A stretch of DNA of 64,000 bases, taken from positions 1,715,573 through 1,779,572 of the forward strand of contig JABLYA010000001.1 of the NCBI GenBank assembly GCA_013177855.1, written 5' to 3'. Source of the DNA: Ignavibacteria bacterium. GTDB lineage: Bacteria; Bacteroidota; Ignavibacteria; Ch128b. The notes under the pieces are model-generated. The model did no database searches and was not told the origin of the DNA. It saw nothing but the letters and a program-made list of their open reading frames with translations. A program made the translations under genes and the position numbers. Every line of letters starts with the position of its first letter. Within the stretch, counting starts at the first letter, position 1. Shown piece after piece: positions 7,779 through 17,145 of this stretch.

Positions 7779-9221
7779 ATGCAAAACGAAACAGTTGATC
7801 TGAATCAACTAGCCCTGCAAGAATATAAATATGGCTTTTACACCGATATAGAAATGGAGACCTTTCCGAAAGGTCTTAATGAGGATATCATTAGAATGCT
7901 TTCGGAGAAAAAAGGTGAACCTGAATGGATGACAGAGTGGAGATTAAAAGCATATCGTGCATGGCTTAAAATGGAAGAACCACATTGGGCAAATGTTTAT
8001 TATCCGCCAATTAATTATCAGGACATCAGATATTATGCTGCACCAAAGAAACGTCCGTTGAAAAGTCTTGATGAAGCAGATCCAGAATTACTAAAGACTT
8101 TTGAAAAATTAGGAATTCCACTCGAAGAACAGAAAAGACTTGCCGGGGTTGCTGTTGACGCTGTCTTTGATAGTGTCTCCGTTGCAACTACTTATAAAGA
8201 AAAATTAGCTGAACTTGGAATAATTTTCTGCTCAATGTCTGAAGCAATTCGTGAATATCCAGATCTTGTGAAAAAATATCTTGGTTCTGTTGTTCCACCT
8301 ACAGATAACTTTTTTGCTGCTTTGAACTCGGCTGTGTTTTCTGATGGCTCATTTGTTTACATTCCAAAGGGTGTCAGATGCCCGATGGAACTTTCAACAT
8401 ACTTTAGAATCAATGCTAATGAAACTGGTCAATTTGAAAGAACTTTGATTATAGCTGATGAAGGAAGCTATGTTAGTTATCTTGAAGGTTGTACAGCACC
8501 AATGCGAGATGAAAATCAATTGCATGCTGCTGTCGTTGAATTAATCGCTCTTGATAATGCTGAGATTAAGTATTCAACAGTTCAGAATTGGTATCCAGGT
8601 GATAAAGAAGGAAGAGGCGGAATTTATAACTTTGTTACAAAACGAGGAATTGCAAAAGGCAAGCATTCAAAAATTTCCTGGACGCAGGTCGAAACAGGTT
8701 CCGCTATTACATGGAAGTATCCAAGTGTAATTCTTCAGGGTGACTATTCAGTAGGCGAATTTTATTCAGTTGCAATGACGAATCACCGTCAGCAAGCTGA
8801 TACTGGTACAAAGATGATCCATATTGGAAAACATACAAGAAGTACAATTGTTTCTAAAGGAATCTCAGCAGGTGAATCAAACAATTCCTATCGTGGACTT
8901 GTAAAGATTTTGCCAAACGCTGATCACGCACGCAATTTCTCTCAATGCGATTCTCTTTTAATTGGAGATAAATGCGGCGCTCATACATTCCCATATTTGG
9001 AAGTAAATAATCCAACTGCTCGTGTCGAGCATGAAGCAACAACTTCAAAAATTGGTGAAGATCAAATTTTCTATTTAAATCAAAGAGGCATTTCCAAAGA
9101 AGATGCAATTAGTTTAATTGTCAATGGCTACTGCAAAGAAGTCATTTTAGAATTACCGATGGAATTCGCAGTCGAGGCTTCTAAGTTGTTAAGCATTAGT
9201 CTCGAAGGCAGTGTAGGTTAA
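7779..9221 (+). CDS. sufB: Fe-S cluster assembly scaffold protein SufB
   Basis: Core subunit of the SufBCD scaffold, on which [4Fe-4S] or [2Fe-2S] clusters are built in the cytosol from sulfur delivered by SufS/SufU. The family signature is clear: [28 protein letters not shown], the beta-helix core, and near the C-terminus [21 protein letters not shown], containing the Cys equivalent to the essential cluster/sulfur-accepting Cys of other SufB proteins, plus the conserved [16 protein letters not shown] chose ATG 7779 because CCGGAGG lies 6 bases upstream; the frame is open back to TTG 7734, but that start lacks an SD. The length is then 480 residues, close to the normal size. sufC follows after 29 bases. 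Confidence 0.97.
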   Translation: MQNETVDLNQLALQEYKYGFYTDIEMETFPKGLNEDIIRMLSEKKGEPEWMTEWRLKAYRAWLKMEEPHWANVYYPPINYQDIRYYAAPKKRPLKSLDEADPELLKTFEKLGIPLEEQKRLAGVAVDAVFDSVSVATTYKEKLAELGIIFCSMSEAIREYPDLVKKYLGSVVPPTDNFFAALNSAVFSDGSFVYIPKGVRCPMELSTYFRINANETGQFERTLIIADEGSYVSYLEGCTAPMRDENQLHAAVVELIALDNAEIKYSTVQNWYPGDKEGRGGIYNFVTKRGIAKGKHSKISWTQVETGSAITWKYPSVILQGDYSVGEFYSVAMTNHRQQADTGTKMIHIGKHTRSTIVSKGISAGESNNSYRGLVKILPNADHARNFSQCDSLLIGDKCGAHTFPYLEVNNPTARVEHEATTSKIGEDQIFYLNQRGISKEDAISLIVNGYCKEVILELPMEFAVEASKLLSISLEGSVG

Positions 9222-9250
9222 TTAATAATTAAAGAAAGGGAAAAAGAACA

Positions 9251-10015
9251 ATGTTAAAAATTAAAGATTTAGTTGTAAAAGTTGAGGATAAAGAAATTCT
9301 TAAAGGTGTAAATCTTGAAGTTAATGCTGGTGAAGTTCACGCCATAATGGGACCGAATGGATCAGGTAAAAGTACACTTGCAAATGTTATTGCTGGTAAA
9401 GAAGGCTATGAGGTTGTATCAGGTGAAATATGGTTTAAGGATATAAATCTTTTAGAGCTTCCTCCAGAAGAAAGAGCTCGTTTGGGAATTTTTATGGCTT
9501 TCCAATATCCAGTCGAAATTCCTGGAATTAGCAATGCAACATTATTAAAAACAGCAATCAATGAAATTAGAAAAGCACGCGGTGAAGAAGAACTTGATGC
9601 AATGGAATTTCTTACATTGATGCGAGAGAAAATGAAATTACTCGAAATGACCGAAGAGATGTTGAGCCGCTCTGTTAATACAGGTTTTTCTGGCGGCGAA
9701 AAGAAACGAAATGAAATTTTCCAGATGTTGATGCTTGAGCCCAAATTAGCTGTGCTTGATGAAACCGACTCGGGACTTGATATTGACGCTCTTAAAATTG
9801 TTGCCAATGGTGTAAATCTTTTAAGAAATGATATGACAGATAGAGCAATAATAGTTGTAACTCACTATCAAAGACTTCTGAATTACATCGTTCCTGATTT
9901 TGTTCATGTTTTGTATAATGGTCGAATTGTGAAGTCAGGCATTAAAGAGCTTGCTCTTGAGCTCGAAGCCAAAGGTTACGATTGGATAAAATCAGAAGAT
10001 AAAGTTTCTGTTTAA
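9251..10015 (+). CDS. sufC: Fe-S cluster assembly ATPase SufC
   Basis: ABC-type ATPase that binds SufB and SufD and drives the conformational change of the SufBCD scaffold; it is soluble and not a transporter. Walker [10 protein letters not shown] begins at residue 34. The SufC-typical segment [13 protein letters not shown] carries the Q loop. The signature is [11 protein letters not shown], Walker B is [16 protein letters not shown], and the switch His is in VVTHYQRLL. At 254 residues it has the normal length. The start is preceded by AAAGGGAAAAAG. It lies between sufB and sufD in the standard order. Confidence 0.97.
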   Translation: MLKIKDLVVKVEDKEILKGVNLEVNAGEVHAIMGPNGSGKSTLANVIAGKEGYEVVSGEIWFKDINLLELPPEERARLGIFMAFQYPVEIPGISNATLLKTAINEIRKARGEEELDAMEFLTLMREKMKLLEMTEEMLSRSVNTGFSGGEKKRNEIFQMLMLEPKLAVLDETDSGLDIDALKIVANGVNLLRNDMTDRAIIVVTHYQRLLNYIVPDFVHVLYNGRIVKSGIKELALELEAKGYDWIKSEDKVSV

Positions 10016-10031
10016 TCAGGAGAATGAAAAA

Positions 10032-11399
10032 ATGGCAGACTTAGTAATTAAGAAAAATAAAATTGAAGTCAGTGATTGGTACTTAAAAAACTTTGAAATT
10101 TTAGAAGAACACAATAATGGTTCAATTCCAGATTTTGTAAAAACTTTAAGAAAGGACTCAATTCAAAAGTTAGTTGAAGTTGGTTTCCCTACACAGAAAG
10201 TTGAGGATTGGAAGTACACAAACATTCTTCCAATTATTGAGAAGAGTTACAAACTCTCCAACTTTTCTGAAAGCTGGAAGGATGAAAGTGTAATTTTAAA
10301 AGCAAAAGAATTAATTGAAAAAGATCCTGTTATATCAGATTTGTCATCAAATCAAATAGTCTTTATTGATGGACATTATATAGAAGCATTAACCAGAATT
10401 CAGAATATTGATGAAATAAAAATTGTAAATCTTAAACTTGCACTCAAGGAAACCCCAGACTTTATCAATCAATACTTCAATAAATATAATCGAGTAGAGA
10501 ATGGTTTTAATGCGCTTAATAATATTTTCTTTAATGATGGTGTATTTATTTCTGTGAAAGATAATCTGGTCGAAGATGAGCCAATCGTGATAATTTACAT
10601 TCAATCAAATAAAGAAGAACAACTGATCAACCCGAGGAATCTTTTCCTGATTGGTAAAAATTCAAAAGTCAGAATTCTTGAGATCTATCTCTCGTTGGAT
10701 AATTCAATAAGTTTCACTAATACAATTTCAGAGATTTTCGTTGCAGAAAATTCATTCCTTGAACATTATAAACTTCAAAATGAATCTTTAAATGGATTTC
10801 ATATTGGAAAAATTCAAGCTCATCTGGAGAGAAATTCAAATTTCACTTCTCATAATTTGTCTTTTGGTTCTTCAATTGCCAGAAACGATATTAATATAAT
10901 TTTAGATGGCGAAGGTGCTGAATCTCATATGTATGGACTTTACTTTGTTAGAGATAAGCAGCACATTGATAATCACACTCTTGTTGATCACGCAAAGCCA
11001 CATTGTTTGAGCAATGAATTTTACAAAGGAATTCTTGCTGAAAATTCTCGCGGCGTATTCAATGGGAAAATTATTGTTAGAAAAGGTGCTCAAAAAACAA
11101 ATGCTTATCAATCAAATAAGAATCTTCTCCTTTCAGGAAGTGCAAAGATAGATACAAAACCACAGCTCGAAATTTTTGCAGATGATGTAAGATGCACCCA
11201 CGGTGCAACGGTTGGACAGGTTGATGATGATTCATTATTCTATTTAAGAGCACGAGGAATTGATGAGAAAACTGCACGAAGTTTACTTGTGAATGCCTTT
11301 GCAAATGATGTTTTAGATAATATGACTTTTGAACCATTAAAAGATAAAATCAGTGATTTTGTTATTCAACAGATGAGCGAAATTCTTCAAAGAAATTAA
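10032..11399 (+). CDS. sufD: Fe-S cluster assembly protein SufD
   Basis: Paralogue of SufB that completes the SufBC2D scaffold and is linked to iron entry. The N-terminal helical part has the family motif FPTQKVEDWKYTN. The C-terminal beta-helix region shows GEGAESHMYGLYF, HIDNHTLVDHAKPHC, FNGKIIVRKGAQKTNAYQ and DDVRCTHGATVGQVDDD, the last containing the conserved His implicated in cluster formation in other SufD proteins. The length of 455 residues is normal. An SD-like AGGAG lies upstream, and sufS starts 2 bases after its stop. Confidence 0.96.
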   Translation: MADLVIKKNKIEVSDWYLKNFEILEEHNNGSIPDFVKTLRKDSIQKLVEVGFPTQKVEDWKYTNILPIIEKSYKLSNFSESWKDESVILKAKELIEKDPVISDLSSNQIVFIDGHYIEALTRIQNIDEIKIVNLKLALKETPDFINQYFNKYNRVENGFNALNNIFFNDGVFISVKDNLVEDEPIVIIYIQSNKEEQLINPRNLFLIGKNSKVRILEIYLSLDNSISFTNTISEIFVAENSFLEHYKLQNESLNGFHIGKIQAHLERNSNFTSHNLSFGSSIARNDINIILDGEGAESHMYGLYFVRDKQHIDNHTLVDHAKPHCLSNEFYKGILAENSRGVFNGKIIVRKGAQKTNAYQSNKNLLLSGSAKIDTKPQLEIFADDVRCTHGATVGQVDDDSLFYLRARGIDEKTARSLLVNAFANDVLDNMTFEPLKDKISDFVIQQMSEILQRN

Positions 11400-11401
11400 T
11401 T

Positions 11402-12655
11402 ATGACGACAAATAATATTTCTGATAAAATCACAATCAATTTTGATGTTCAGAAAATTCGAGAGGATTTCCCGATACTTAAAACTCAAGTTCGTGGAAAA
11501 CCTCTCATTTATTTTGATAATGCTGCAACAACTCAGAAACCAATTCAGGTAATTGAAAGAATTCAGAAATATTATCTCGAAGAAAATTCAAATGTTCATC
11601 GTGGAGTTCATTTTTTAAGCGAACTTGCAACAAAAGAATATGAAAGTGCTCGTGTGACAGTTAAAAATTTTATCAATGCTGATTCGATTGAAGAAATAAT
11701 CTTTACAAGAGGAACAACTGAAGCAATAAATTTAGTAGCTAACTCATTTGGCAAAACTTTTATAGACGAAGGTGATGAGATTATTATTTCAGAAATGGAA
11801 CATCACTCTAATATTGTTCCCTGGCAGATTTTATGCGAGGAAAGAAAAGCAAAACTTAAGATTATTCCTTTCGATGACAATGGCGAATTGATTTTGGATG
11901 AATTAGAAAATTTAATTACAGAACGAACAAAACTTATTTCTTTAGTTCACATTTCAAATTCACTAGGAACAATTAATCCAATTAAAAAAATTATTGAGAT
12001 TGCTCACAGTTACGCAGTGCCTGTTCTAATCGATGGTGCTCAATCTATTATGCACAATAAAATAAATGTTCAGGAATTAGGCTGTGATTTCTTTGTTTTT
12101 TCAGGACATAAAATTTACGGACCAACAGGAATTGGAGTTCTTTACGGCAAAAAAGATTTGCTTGAACAGATGCTTCCATATCAGGGCGGTGGTGATATGA
12201 TAAAATCGGTTACTTTCGAAAAAACAATTTATAATGATCTTCCTTATAAATTTGAAGCAGGAACTCCCAACATCGAAGGCGCAATTGGACTTAAAGCTGC
12301 AATTGATTATTTAAATACAGTTGGACTTGATCATATCTCAATTTATGAAAATGAATTAATTCAATATGCAACTGAAAGGTTATCTCAAATTCCTCAACTA
12401 AAAATTATTGGAACTGCAAAAGAAAAAGCATCTATTATTTCTTTCATTCTCGAAAATATTCATCCTCACGATGTGGGAACCATTTTGGATTTTGAAGGAA
12501 TCGCGGTGAGAACAGGACATCATTGTACACAACCGGTAATGCAGCATTTCAAAATTCCGGCAACAACAAGAGCTTCGTTATCTTTTTATAACACCAAAGA
12601 AGAAATTGATCAATTATTTAATGCAATTCAAAAAGTTATAAAGGTATTTAGTTAA
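11402..12655 (+). CDS. sufS: Cysteine desulfurase SufS (PLP-dependent)
   Basis: Converts L-cysteine to alanine and passes the persulfide sulfur to SufU. It is a class V aminotransferase fold protein: the PLP-binding Lys is K237 in SGHKIYGPTG, and the persulfide-forming Cys is C375 in RTGHHCTQPVM. The EMEHHSNIVPWQ segment is typical of the SufS/CsdA group. The length of 417 residues is slightly longer than usual because of an N-terminal extension of about 10 residues. Its TAA overlaps the sufU ATG by one base, so translation is probably coupled and the two products act as a pair. Confidence 0.96.
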   Translation: MTTNNISDKITINFDVQKIREDFPILKTQVRGKPLIYFDNAATTQKPIQVIERIQKYYLEENSNVHRGVHFLSELATKEYESARVTVKNFINADSIEEIIFTRGTTEAINLVANSFGKTFIDEGDEIIISEMEHHSNIVPWQILCEERKAKLKIIPFDDNGELILDELENLITERTKLISLVHISNSLGTINPIKKIIEIAHSYAVPVLIDGAQSIMHNKINVQELGCDFFVFSGHKIYGPTGIGVLYGKKDLLEQMLPYQGGGDMIKSVTFEKTIYNDLPYKFEAGTPNIEGAIGLKAAIDYLNTVGLDHISIYENELIQYATERLSQIPQLKIIGTAKEKASIISFILENIHPHDVGTILDFEGIAVRTGHHCTQPVMQHFKIPATTRASLSFYNTKEEIDQLFNAIQKVIKVFS

Positions 12656-13107
12656 TGTCAGATTTAAGAGAACTTTATCAGGAAGTAATTCTTGATCATT
12701 CAAAGCATCCAAAGAATTACCACAAAATGCCTGATGCAACACATGTTGCAGAAGGTTTCAACCCACTCTGTGGAGATCATTTTTATCTTTATTTAAAAGT
12801 TGAAGATGGAATAATTAAAGACATAAGTTTTGAAGGCGCTGGTTGTGCAATTTCAAAAGCTTCGGCTTCAATTATGACTTCAATCATAAAAGGCAAGACA
12901 ATCGAAGAAGCAGAGAAGATATTTAAAGATTTTCATCTTTTTGTAACCGGAAAGGCTGATAAAGATTTTGATCCAAATTCACTTGGAAAGCTCGCTGTAT
13001 TCTCAGGTGTTTCTGAGTATCCAGTCAGAGTAAAGTGTGCGACTTTAGCATGGCATACTCTAATTAATGCGATTAAAAATAAAAATGAAGTTGCTTCAAC
13101 GGAGTAA
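12655..13107 (+). CDS. sufU: Zinc-dependent sulfurtransferase / SUF assembly protein SufU
   Basis: Accepts persulfide sulfur from SufS and hands it to the SufBCD scaffold. It is an IscU-fold protein with three conserved Cys: C39 (FNPLCGD, with D41), C64 (GAGCAIS) and C128 (VKCATLAWHTL). The insertion between the second and third Cys, compared with IscU, marks it as SufU. It replaces SufE, which is absent from this operon. At 150 residues the length is normal. It overlaps sufS by one base and is followed after 3 bases by the SufT gene. Confidence 0.94.
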   Translation: MSDLRELYQEVILDHSKHPKNYHKMPDATHVAEGFNPLCGDHFYLYLKVEDGIIKDISFEGAGCAISKASASIMTSIIKGKTIEEAEKIFKDFHLFVTGKADKDFDPNSLGKLAVFSGVSEYPVRVKCATLAWHTLINAIKNKNEVASTE

Positions 13108-13110
13108 AAA

Positions 13111-13506
13111 ATGGAACAAGAAAATTTGAATCAAAATCAATTAACTGAAAATCAAAATCAGAATTCTGAAAAGAATGAAGAGCAAAAACAATCATTGGAT
13201 TTGAAACAACTTCAACATGATGTAATTCAAACTCTTAAGACCTGTTACGATCCAGAAATCCCAGTTGATATTTATGAGCTCGGATTAATTTACAGAATAG
13301 ATATTGATGAAGAAGGTTTAGTGGAGATTGATATGACATTGACTTCACCAGCCTGTCCTGTTGCTGGTTCATTACCGCTTGAAGTTGAAAGAAAGATCCG
13401 TGATTTGCCCGGTGTAAAAGATGTGATTGTAAATGTTGTCTGGGAGCCAATGTGGAATAAAGATATGATGTCTGATGTTGCAAAAATTAAACTTGGTTTC
13501 TTTTAA
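13111..13506 (+). CDS. sufT: SUF-associated MIP18/DUF59-family protein SufT
   Basis: Auxiliary Fe-S maturation protein of the MIP18 (DUF59, PaaD-like) family. The first 30 residues are a Gln/Asn/Glu-rich, probably disordered tail. The domain follows with the signature CYDPEIPVDIYELGLIY, then MTLTSPACPVAGSLP containing the conserved Cys, and VNVVWEPMWNKDMM. It is 131 residues long. Its place directly behind sufU and the typical terminal segment support SufT over a phenylacetate-pathway PaaD. The likely role is transfer or maturation of particular Fe-S clients; the exact clients are unknown. Confidence 0.92.
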   Translation: MEQENLNQNQLTENQNQNSEKNEEQKQSLDLKQLQHDVIQTLKTCYDPEIPVDIYELGLIYRIDIDEEGLVEIDMTLTSPACPVAGSLPLEVERKIRDLPGVKDVIVNVVWEPMWNKDMMSDVAKIKLGFF

Positions 13507-13552
13507 TAATTAATAAAATCTACTAACCCTTTAATAAAAAAGGAGACGCAAA

Positions 13553-14095
13553 ATGTTTGAACAAACAATTCGTAAGCAGCCACTTTATGATCCTGAATCA
13601 GTTCAATGGATGAGAGATGAATTAATTTATGTCGGATTTGAAGAGATGTTAACTCCTGAAGCTGTTGAATATCATCTAAGAAAAAATGATGATGAAATAA
13701 AACTTGTTGTATTGAACTCAGTGTGTGGATGCGCCGCTGGAAGTGCAAGACCTGGAGTTTGCCTTGCTTTACAAAACGATTTGATCCCGGACAAACTTCT
13801 TACCTCTTTTGCTGGGCAGGATAGAGATGCTGTAGATTATTTGAGATCAGAATTCTTAAAAGATTATCCACCTTCTTCACCTATGATGGCTCTTTTCAAG
13901 AATGGTCAGGTTATCTACATTATGCATCGTTATCAAATTGAAGGAAGAACACCTGAACAAATTGCTACAGAATTAATCGAAGTTTTTAATAAAGTTTGCA
14001 AGAGACAGGGACCATCAATTCCAAAAGAAAAATACGAACAACTTGTTCACGCAAAAGCCTGTGGTCAGGCAATTCCATTAAACAAACAATCGTGA
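13553..14095 (+). CDS. Bacilliredoxin (BrxA/BrxB, YphP/YqiW family)
   Basis: Thioredoxin-fold thiol-disulfide protein. The family's active-site CGC is at C58-G-C60 within NSVCGCAAGSARPGV. At 180 residues it carries a C-terminal tail of about 35 residues beyond the usual 145, with two more Cys (VCKRQGP and AKACGQA) that could take part in thiol chemistry. A strong AAGGAGA SD lies 8 bases upstream of the ATG. Its position between sufT and the Rrf2 regulator suggests a role in redox protection of the SUF pathway or its substrates. In firmicutes the family de-bacillithiolates proteins; which low-molecular-weight thiol is used here is unknown. Confidence 0.88.
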   Translation: MFEQTIRKQPLYDPESVQWMRDELIYVGFEEMLTPEAVEYHLRKNDDEIKLVVLNSVCGCAAGSARPGVCLALQNDLIPDKLLTSFAGQDRDAVDYLRSEFLKDYPPSSPMMALFKNGQVIYIMHRYQIEGRTPEQIATELIEVFNKVCKRQGPSIPKEKYEQLVHAKACGQAIPLNKQS

Positions 14096-14101
14096 TAGGA
14101 T

Positions 14102-14590
14102 ATGAAATTTAGTGCAGTCGAAGAATACGGTTTAAGATGTTTGATTCAAATTGCTAAAAATGGTAAAGTAAACGGAATCACAATTCCAGAGCTAAGTGAG
14201 CTTGAGGGATTATCTGAAGCTAATGTTGCTAAGATTTTAAGAATTTTAAGACTTGCCGGTATTGTCGAAGCTGAAAGAGGACAAACCGGCGGATATAGAT
14301 TGACCCGCCCACCTGAACAGATTACTTTGAGAGAGATTCTTTATGTTCTGGGAGGAAAACTTTTCGAAAATGATTACTGCAACACATATACTGGCATTAC
14401 AACAATTTGTACAAATTCGACAGACTGTTCAGTAAGGTCGGTCTGGAAAAATGTACAAAGAGTTATTGATGAAGTTCTGGGCAGATTAACTCTTAAAGAT
14501 TTGCTTGCACCAGAAAAAGTTGTGGATAAGGTTGTAAGCGAAAAAGTTGAAAATGTAGTAAGTACGATCGAATTAAAAGTTCTTCAGTAG
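14102..14590 (+). CDS. Rrf2-family transcriptional regulator, probable Fe-S sensor of the SUF operon
   Basis: Winged-helix regulator. The N-terminal domain has the family features AVEEYGLRCLIQIA, the recognition helix SEANVAKILRILRLAGIVEAERG and the wing GGYRLTRPPEQITL. Three Cys, C93, C103 and C109 (spacing X9 and X5), sit where IscR-type proteins bind a [2Fe-2S] cluster; IscR itself has X5 and X5. At 162 residues the length is normal for IscR/SufR-like Rrf2 proteins. It is the last gene of the suf transcription unit, 6 bases behind the bacilliredoxin, and is followed by a terminator. This suggests feedback control of the operon through an operator such as the inverted repeat at 7701-7726. 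Confidence 0.92.
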   Translation: MKFSAVEEYGLRCLIQIAKNGKVNGITIPELSELEGLSEANVAKILRILRLAGIVEAERGQTGGYRLTRPPEQITLREILYVLGGKLFENDYCNTYTGITTICTNSTDCSVRSVWKNVQRVIDEVLGRLTLKDLLAPEKVVDKVVSEKVENVVSTIELKVLQ

Positions 14591-14670
14591 AAATTAATTT
14601 TATCCGGTCATTAAAATCAATTTACAATGGGGCTTTGGTTAAAATTTTCTTTTAAGTTACGAAAGTTAAG

Positions 14671-14708
14671 CTGTCAGGCTCTATGAACGCAGCCTGACAG
14701 AAATTTTC
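14671..14708 (+). terminator. Intrinsic terminator of the suf operon
   Basis: Perfect 10-bp stem CTGTCAGGCT (14671-14680) / AGCCTGACAG (14691-14700) with a 10-base loop, followed by AAATTTTCATT. It lies 80 bases after the Rrf2 gene. The rest of the 214-base gap (14591-14804) is AT-rich with no other recognised element. Confidence 0.82.
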
Positions 14709-14804
14709 ATTCTATTCAAATAAAAAATTCCCTCCTGAACAATTATCTCAGAAACTAATTTAGATAGATTGTATTTTTGCAATAACTAATCTCTGGACAA
14801 TTTT

Positions 14805-15416
14805 ATGAAGCTTAGACTATTCTTTGCTGTTAATTTCGATGATGAGATTAAAAGAAAGTTTTATGAAATTTCTTCGCAACTTCGAAAGTTTAATGAGCCT
14901 GTGAAATATGAACCAGTAGAGAAACTTCATCTTACTTTGCTTTTTCTTGGAAATGTGGATGAAAATTTATTGAGCGAGCTTGATAGAAAAGCTCTGGAAA
15001 TATCTAAAAATTTTTCTTCATCTGAATTATTTTTTGATAAACTTGGTGTGTTCAAAAATTTTCATCAACCACGTGTAATCTGGATAGGTACAAAAGATAA
15101 TCCAATTTTAAAAGAACTGTCATTTAAATTGAAAATGATGACCAACGATTTGAATATTATGACAGATGAAAAAGAATTTTCTCCTCATATCACACTTGGA
15201 AGAGTTAAAGGGAGATTGTCAGAGAAGTTCATTGACTTTTTGAAATCGTTTTCATTTGAACCATTTACTGCAAAAGTCAATTCATTTGAATTAATGGAGA
15301 GTAAACTCGAACCTTCAGGATCAAAATATTTTGTAAAAAGTAGTTATATTTTGCAGGTAAAACAAGTGCATTTAATCAGGAGCTTTTTCATTAAAATTTC
15401 TAAAAATTACAATTAA
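14805..15416 (+). CDS. thpR: RNA 2',3'-cyclic phosphodiesterase (LigT/ThpR, 2H phosphoesterase)
   Basis: 2H-superfamily phosphoesterase acting on RNA 2',3'-cyclic phosphate ends. The two catalytic HxT motifs are present: H42-L-T44 in KLHLTLLFLGNV and H128-I-T130 in SPHITLGRVKG. FFAVNFDDE at the N-terminus is the typical first strand. The usual length is about 180 residues; this one has 203 and ends in a short hydrophobic/basic tail after the last strand. It lies 27 bases ahead of recA, an arrangement seen in other bacteria, where thpR/ligT sits near cinA or recA. Confidence 0.9.
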   Translation: MKLRLFFAVNFDDEIKRKFYEISSQLRKFNEPVKYEPVEKLHLTLLFLGNVDENLLSELDRKALEISKNFSSSELFFDKLGVFKNFHQPRVIWIGTKDNPILKELSFKLKMMTNDLNIMTDEKEFSPHITLGRVKGRLSEKFIDFLKSFSFEPFTAKVNSFELMESKLEPSGSKYFVKSSYILQVKQVHLIRSFFIKISKNYN

Positions 15417-15443
15417 GATGAATTAAAAAGCTAAGGAGTTATT

Positions 15444-16499
15444 ATGGCAGACGAAAGAGAAGAAAAACTTAAACTTTTAAAAGAAACACTTAATCTCATT
15501 GAGAAGACGCACGGTAAGGGTGCAATAATGAGATTGGGTGACCAACCAGCTCAAACCTACGAAGTGATTTCAACAGGTTCGATTTCACTTGACTATGCTC
15601 TTGGCATTGGAGGAGTTCCACGCGGGAGAATTATTGAAATTTTTGGACCGGAATCTTCAGGTAAAACCACAACCTGCCTCCACATAATTGCTGAAGCACA
15701 AAAGAATGGTGGAATTGCCGCTTTAATTGATGCTGAACATGCTTTCGATATTAACTATGCAAAAAAACTTGGCGTTGATACGGACAATCTAATTTTAGCT
15801 CAGCCCGATTTCGGTGAACAGGCTCTGGAGATTCTTGACTCTCTTATCAGAAGCAATGCAATTGATGTGATCGTAGTTGATTCAGTTGCGGCATTAGTAC
15901 CAAGAGCAGAAATTGAAGGTGAGATGGGCGATGCACATATGGCGGTTCAAGCAAGATTAATGTCTCAGGCTTTGAGAAAAATTACTGGTGTGACTTCTAA
16001 ATCAAACACTTGTGTAATCTTTACGAATCAATTGAGAAGTAAAATTGGAGTTGTATTTGGAAATCCCGAGACAACAACTGGTGGAAATGCCTTGAAATTT
16101 TATGCATCAGTAAGATTAGATATTAGAAGAATTGGTGCAGTGAAAGAAGGAAATGATGTTGTAGGTAGTCGTGTGAAAGTTAAAGTTGTAAAAAGCAAAG
16201 TTGCGCCACCATTCAAAGAAGTTGAATTCGATATTTTATTTAACGAAGGCATTTCAAAAACTGGAGAGTTAATTGATCTTGGAATTGAACATGGTGTAAT
16301 TCAAAAAAGCGGAGCCTGGCTAACTTTTGATGGTGAAAGATTTCAAGGTCGGGAACAATTGAGAACAAAGCTTAAAGAAGATCAGGATTTGATGGCTAAA
16401 CTCGAAAAGCAGGTAAAAATAAAATTAGGAATGATCAAGCCGGAGGAAACTCCTCAGGAAGAAACGACAAAGAAATCAAAATCTGAAAAAGCTAAATGA
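15444..16499 (+). CDS. recA: Recombinase RecA
   Basis: Forms the ATP-dependent nucleoprotein filament for homologous recombination and triggers LexA cleavage. The Walker [10 protein letters not shown] is followed by ALIDAEHAF, the [20 protein letters not shown] region, loop L2 [20 protein letters not shown] and the C-terminal domain. At 351 residues the length is normal; the last 20 residues are acidic then basic. A strong TAAGGAG SD precedes the ATG. The stop overlaps the recX start (ATGA at 16496-16499), so the two are translationally coupled. I saw no obvious SOS box in the short upstream gap. Confidence 0.98.
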   Translation: MADEREEKLKLLKETLNLIEKTHGKGAIMRLGDQPAQTYEVISTGSISLDYALGIGGVPRGRIIEIFGPESSGKTTTCLHIIAEAQKNGGIAALIDAEHAFDINYAKKLGVDTDNLILAQPDFGEQALEILDSLIRSNAIDVIVVDSVAALVPRAEIEGEMGDAHMAVQARLMSQALRKITGVTSKSNTCVIFTNQLRSKIGVVFGNPETTTGGNALKFYASVRLDIRRIGAVKEGNDVVGSRVKVKVVKSKVAPPFKEVEFDILFNEGISKTGELIDLGIEHGVIQKSGAWLTFDGERFQGREQLRTKLKEDQDLMAKLEKQVKIKLGMIKPEETPQEETTKKSKSEKAK

Positions 16500-17113
16500 T
16501 TTTTGTTTCAAAAGTTGAAAGAAAAGGTAACAAAATTCAGGTTACCTTTTCTGATTCAACTGTTTTAAAATTAAGCTCAGATGTCTTTAAAAAATTTCCA
16601 CTCAATGCTGGAGATGGAGTTGAGAGCAGATTTATTGACTTACTAAAGAAAGAGAACGAATATTTCGAAGCGAAAAAATCAGCATTGAGGCTTTTGTCAA
16701 TCAGGAATCATTCTTATCAAGAACTTTACAGGAAACTTTCAAAGAAAAAATTTTCAGAAGATATAATTAAGAAAGTGCTTGATGATCTTACAGCTCTTGG
16801 ATATTTGAACGATAAAACTTTTGCTGAACAATTTTTTAAGGAACTTACTGAGAAGCTTTTTGGTCCTTTGAAAATTAAAAATGAAATGATCAAAAGAGGC
16901 GTGGCTAAAGAAGTAGTTGATGAGATTTTAAGTGAATATTTTAATAATGATGAAATGCAGAAAGAGATAATTCAAAAACTTTTAAGCAAGAATAAATTTT
17001 CCAAAAAAATATCTAATAGAAATGAGTTACAGAAAATTTATAATTATCTTGTTAGCAGAGGATTTTCCTCTGAAATTGTGATTAATAGTTTGAAGGATAA
17101 GTATGAATTTTAA
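16496..17113 (+). CDS. recX: Regulatory protein RecX
   Basis: Modulator of RecA filament growth. The three-helix RecX repeats are recognisable in [43 protein letters not shown] and the final [21 protein letters not shown]. It has 205 residues, with a beta-rich N-terminal part ([15 protein letters not shown]) that is common in the Bacteroidetes/Chlorobi group. ATG 16496 overlaps the recA stop by four bases, the classical recA-recX coupling. Confidence 0.93.
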   Translation: MIFVSKVERKGNKIQVTFSDSTVLKLSSDVFKKFPLNAGDGVESRFIDLLKKENEYFEAKKSALRLLSIRNHSYQELYRKLSKKKFSEDIIKKVLDDLTALGYLNDKTFAEQFFKELTEKLFGPLKIKNEMIKRGVAKEVVDEILSEYFNNDEMQKEIIQKLLSKNKFSKKISNRNELQKIYNYLVSRGFSSEIVINSLKDKYEF

Positions 17114-17145
17114 TCTTAAAACGAATAAACAAAACGATCTTCATT

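Noticed and set aside
9406-9807. 133-codon ORF antisense to sufC
   Set aside because: Overlaps conserved SufC motifs; Ser/Ile-rich composition typical of antisense frames; no SD or independent promoter.
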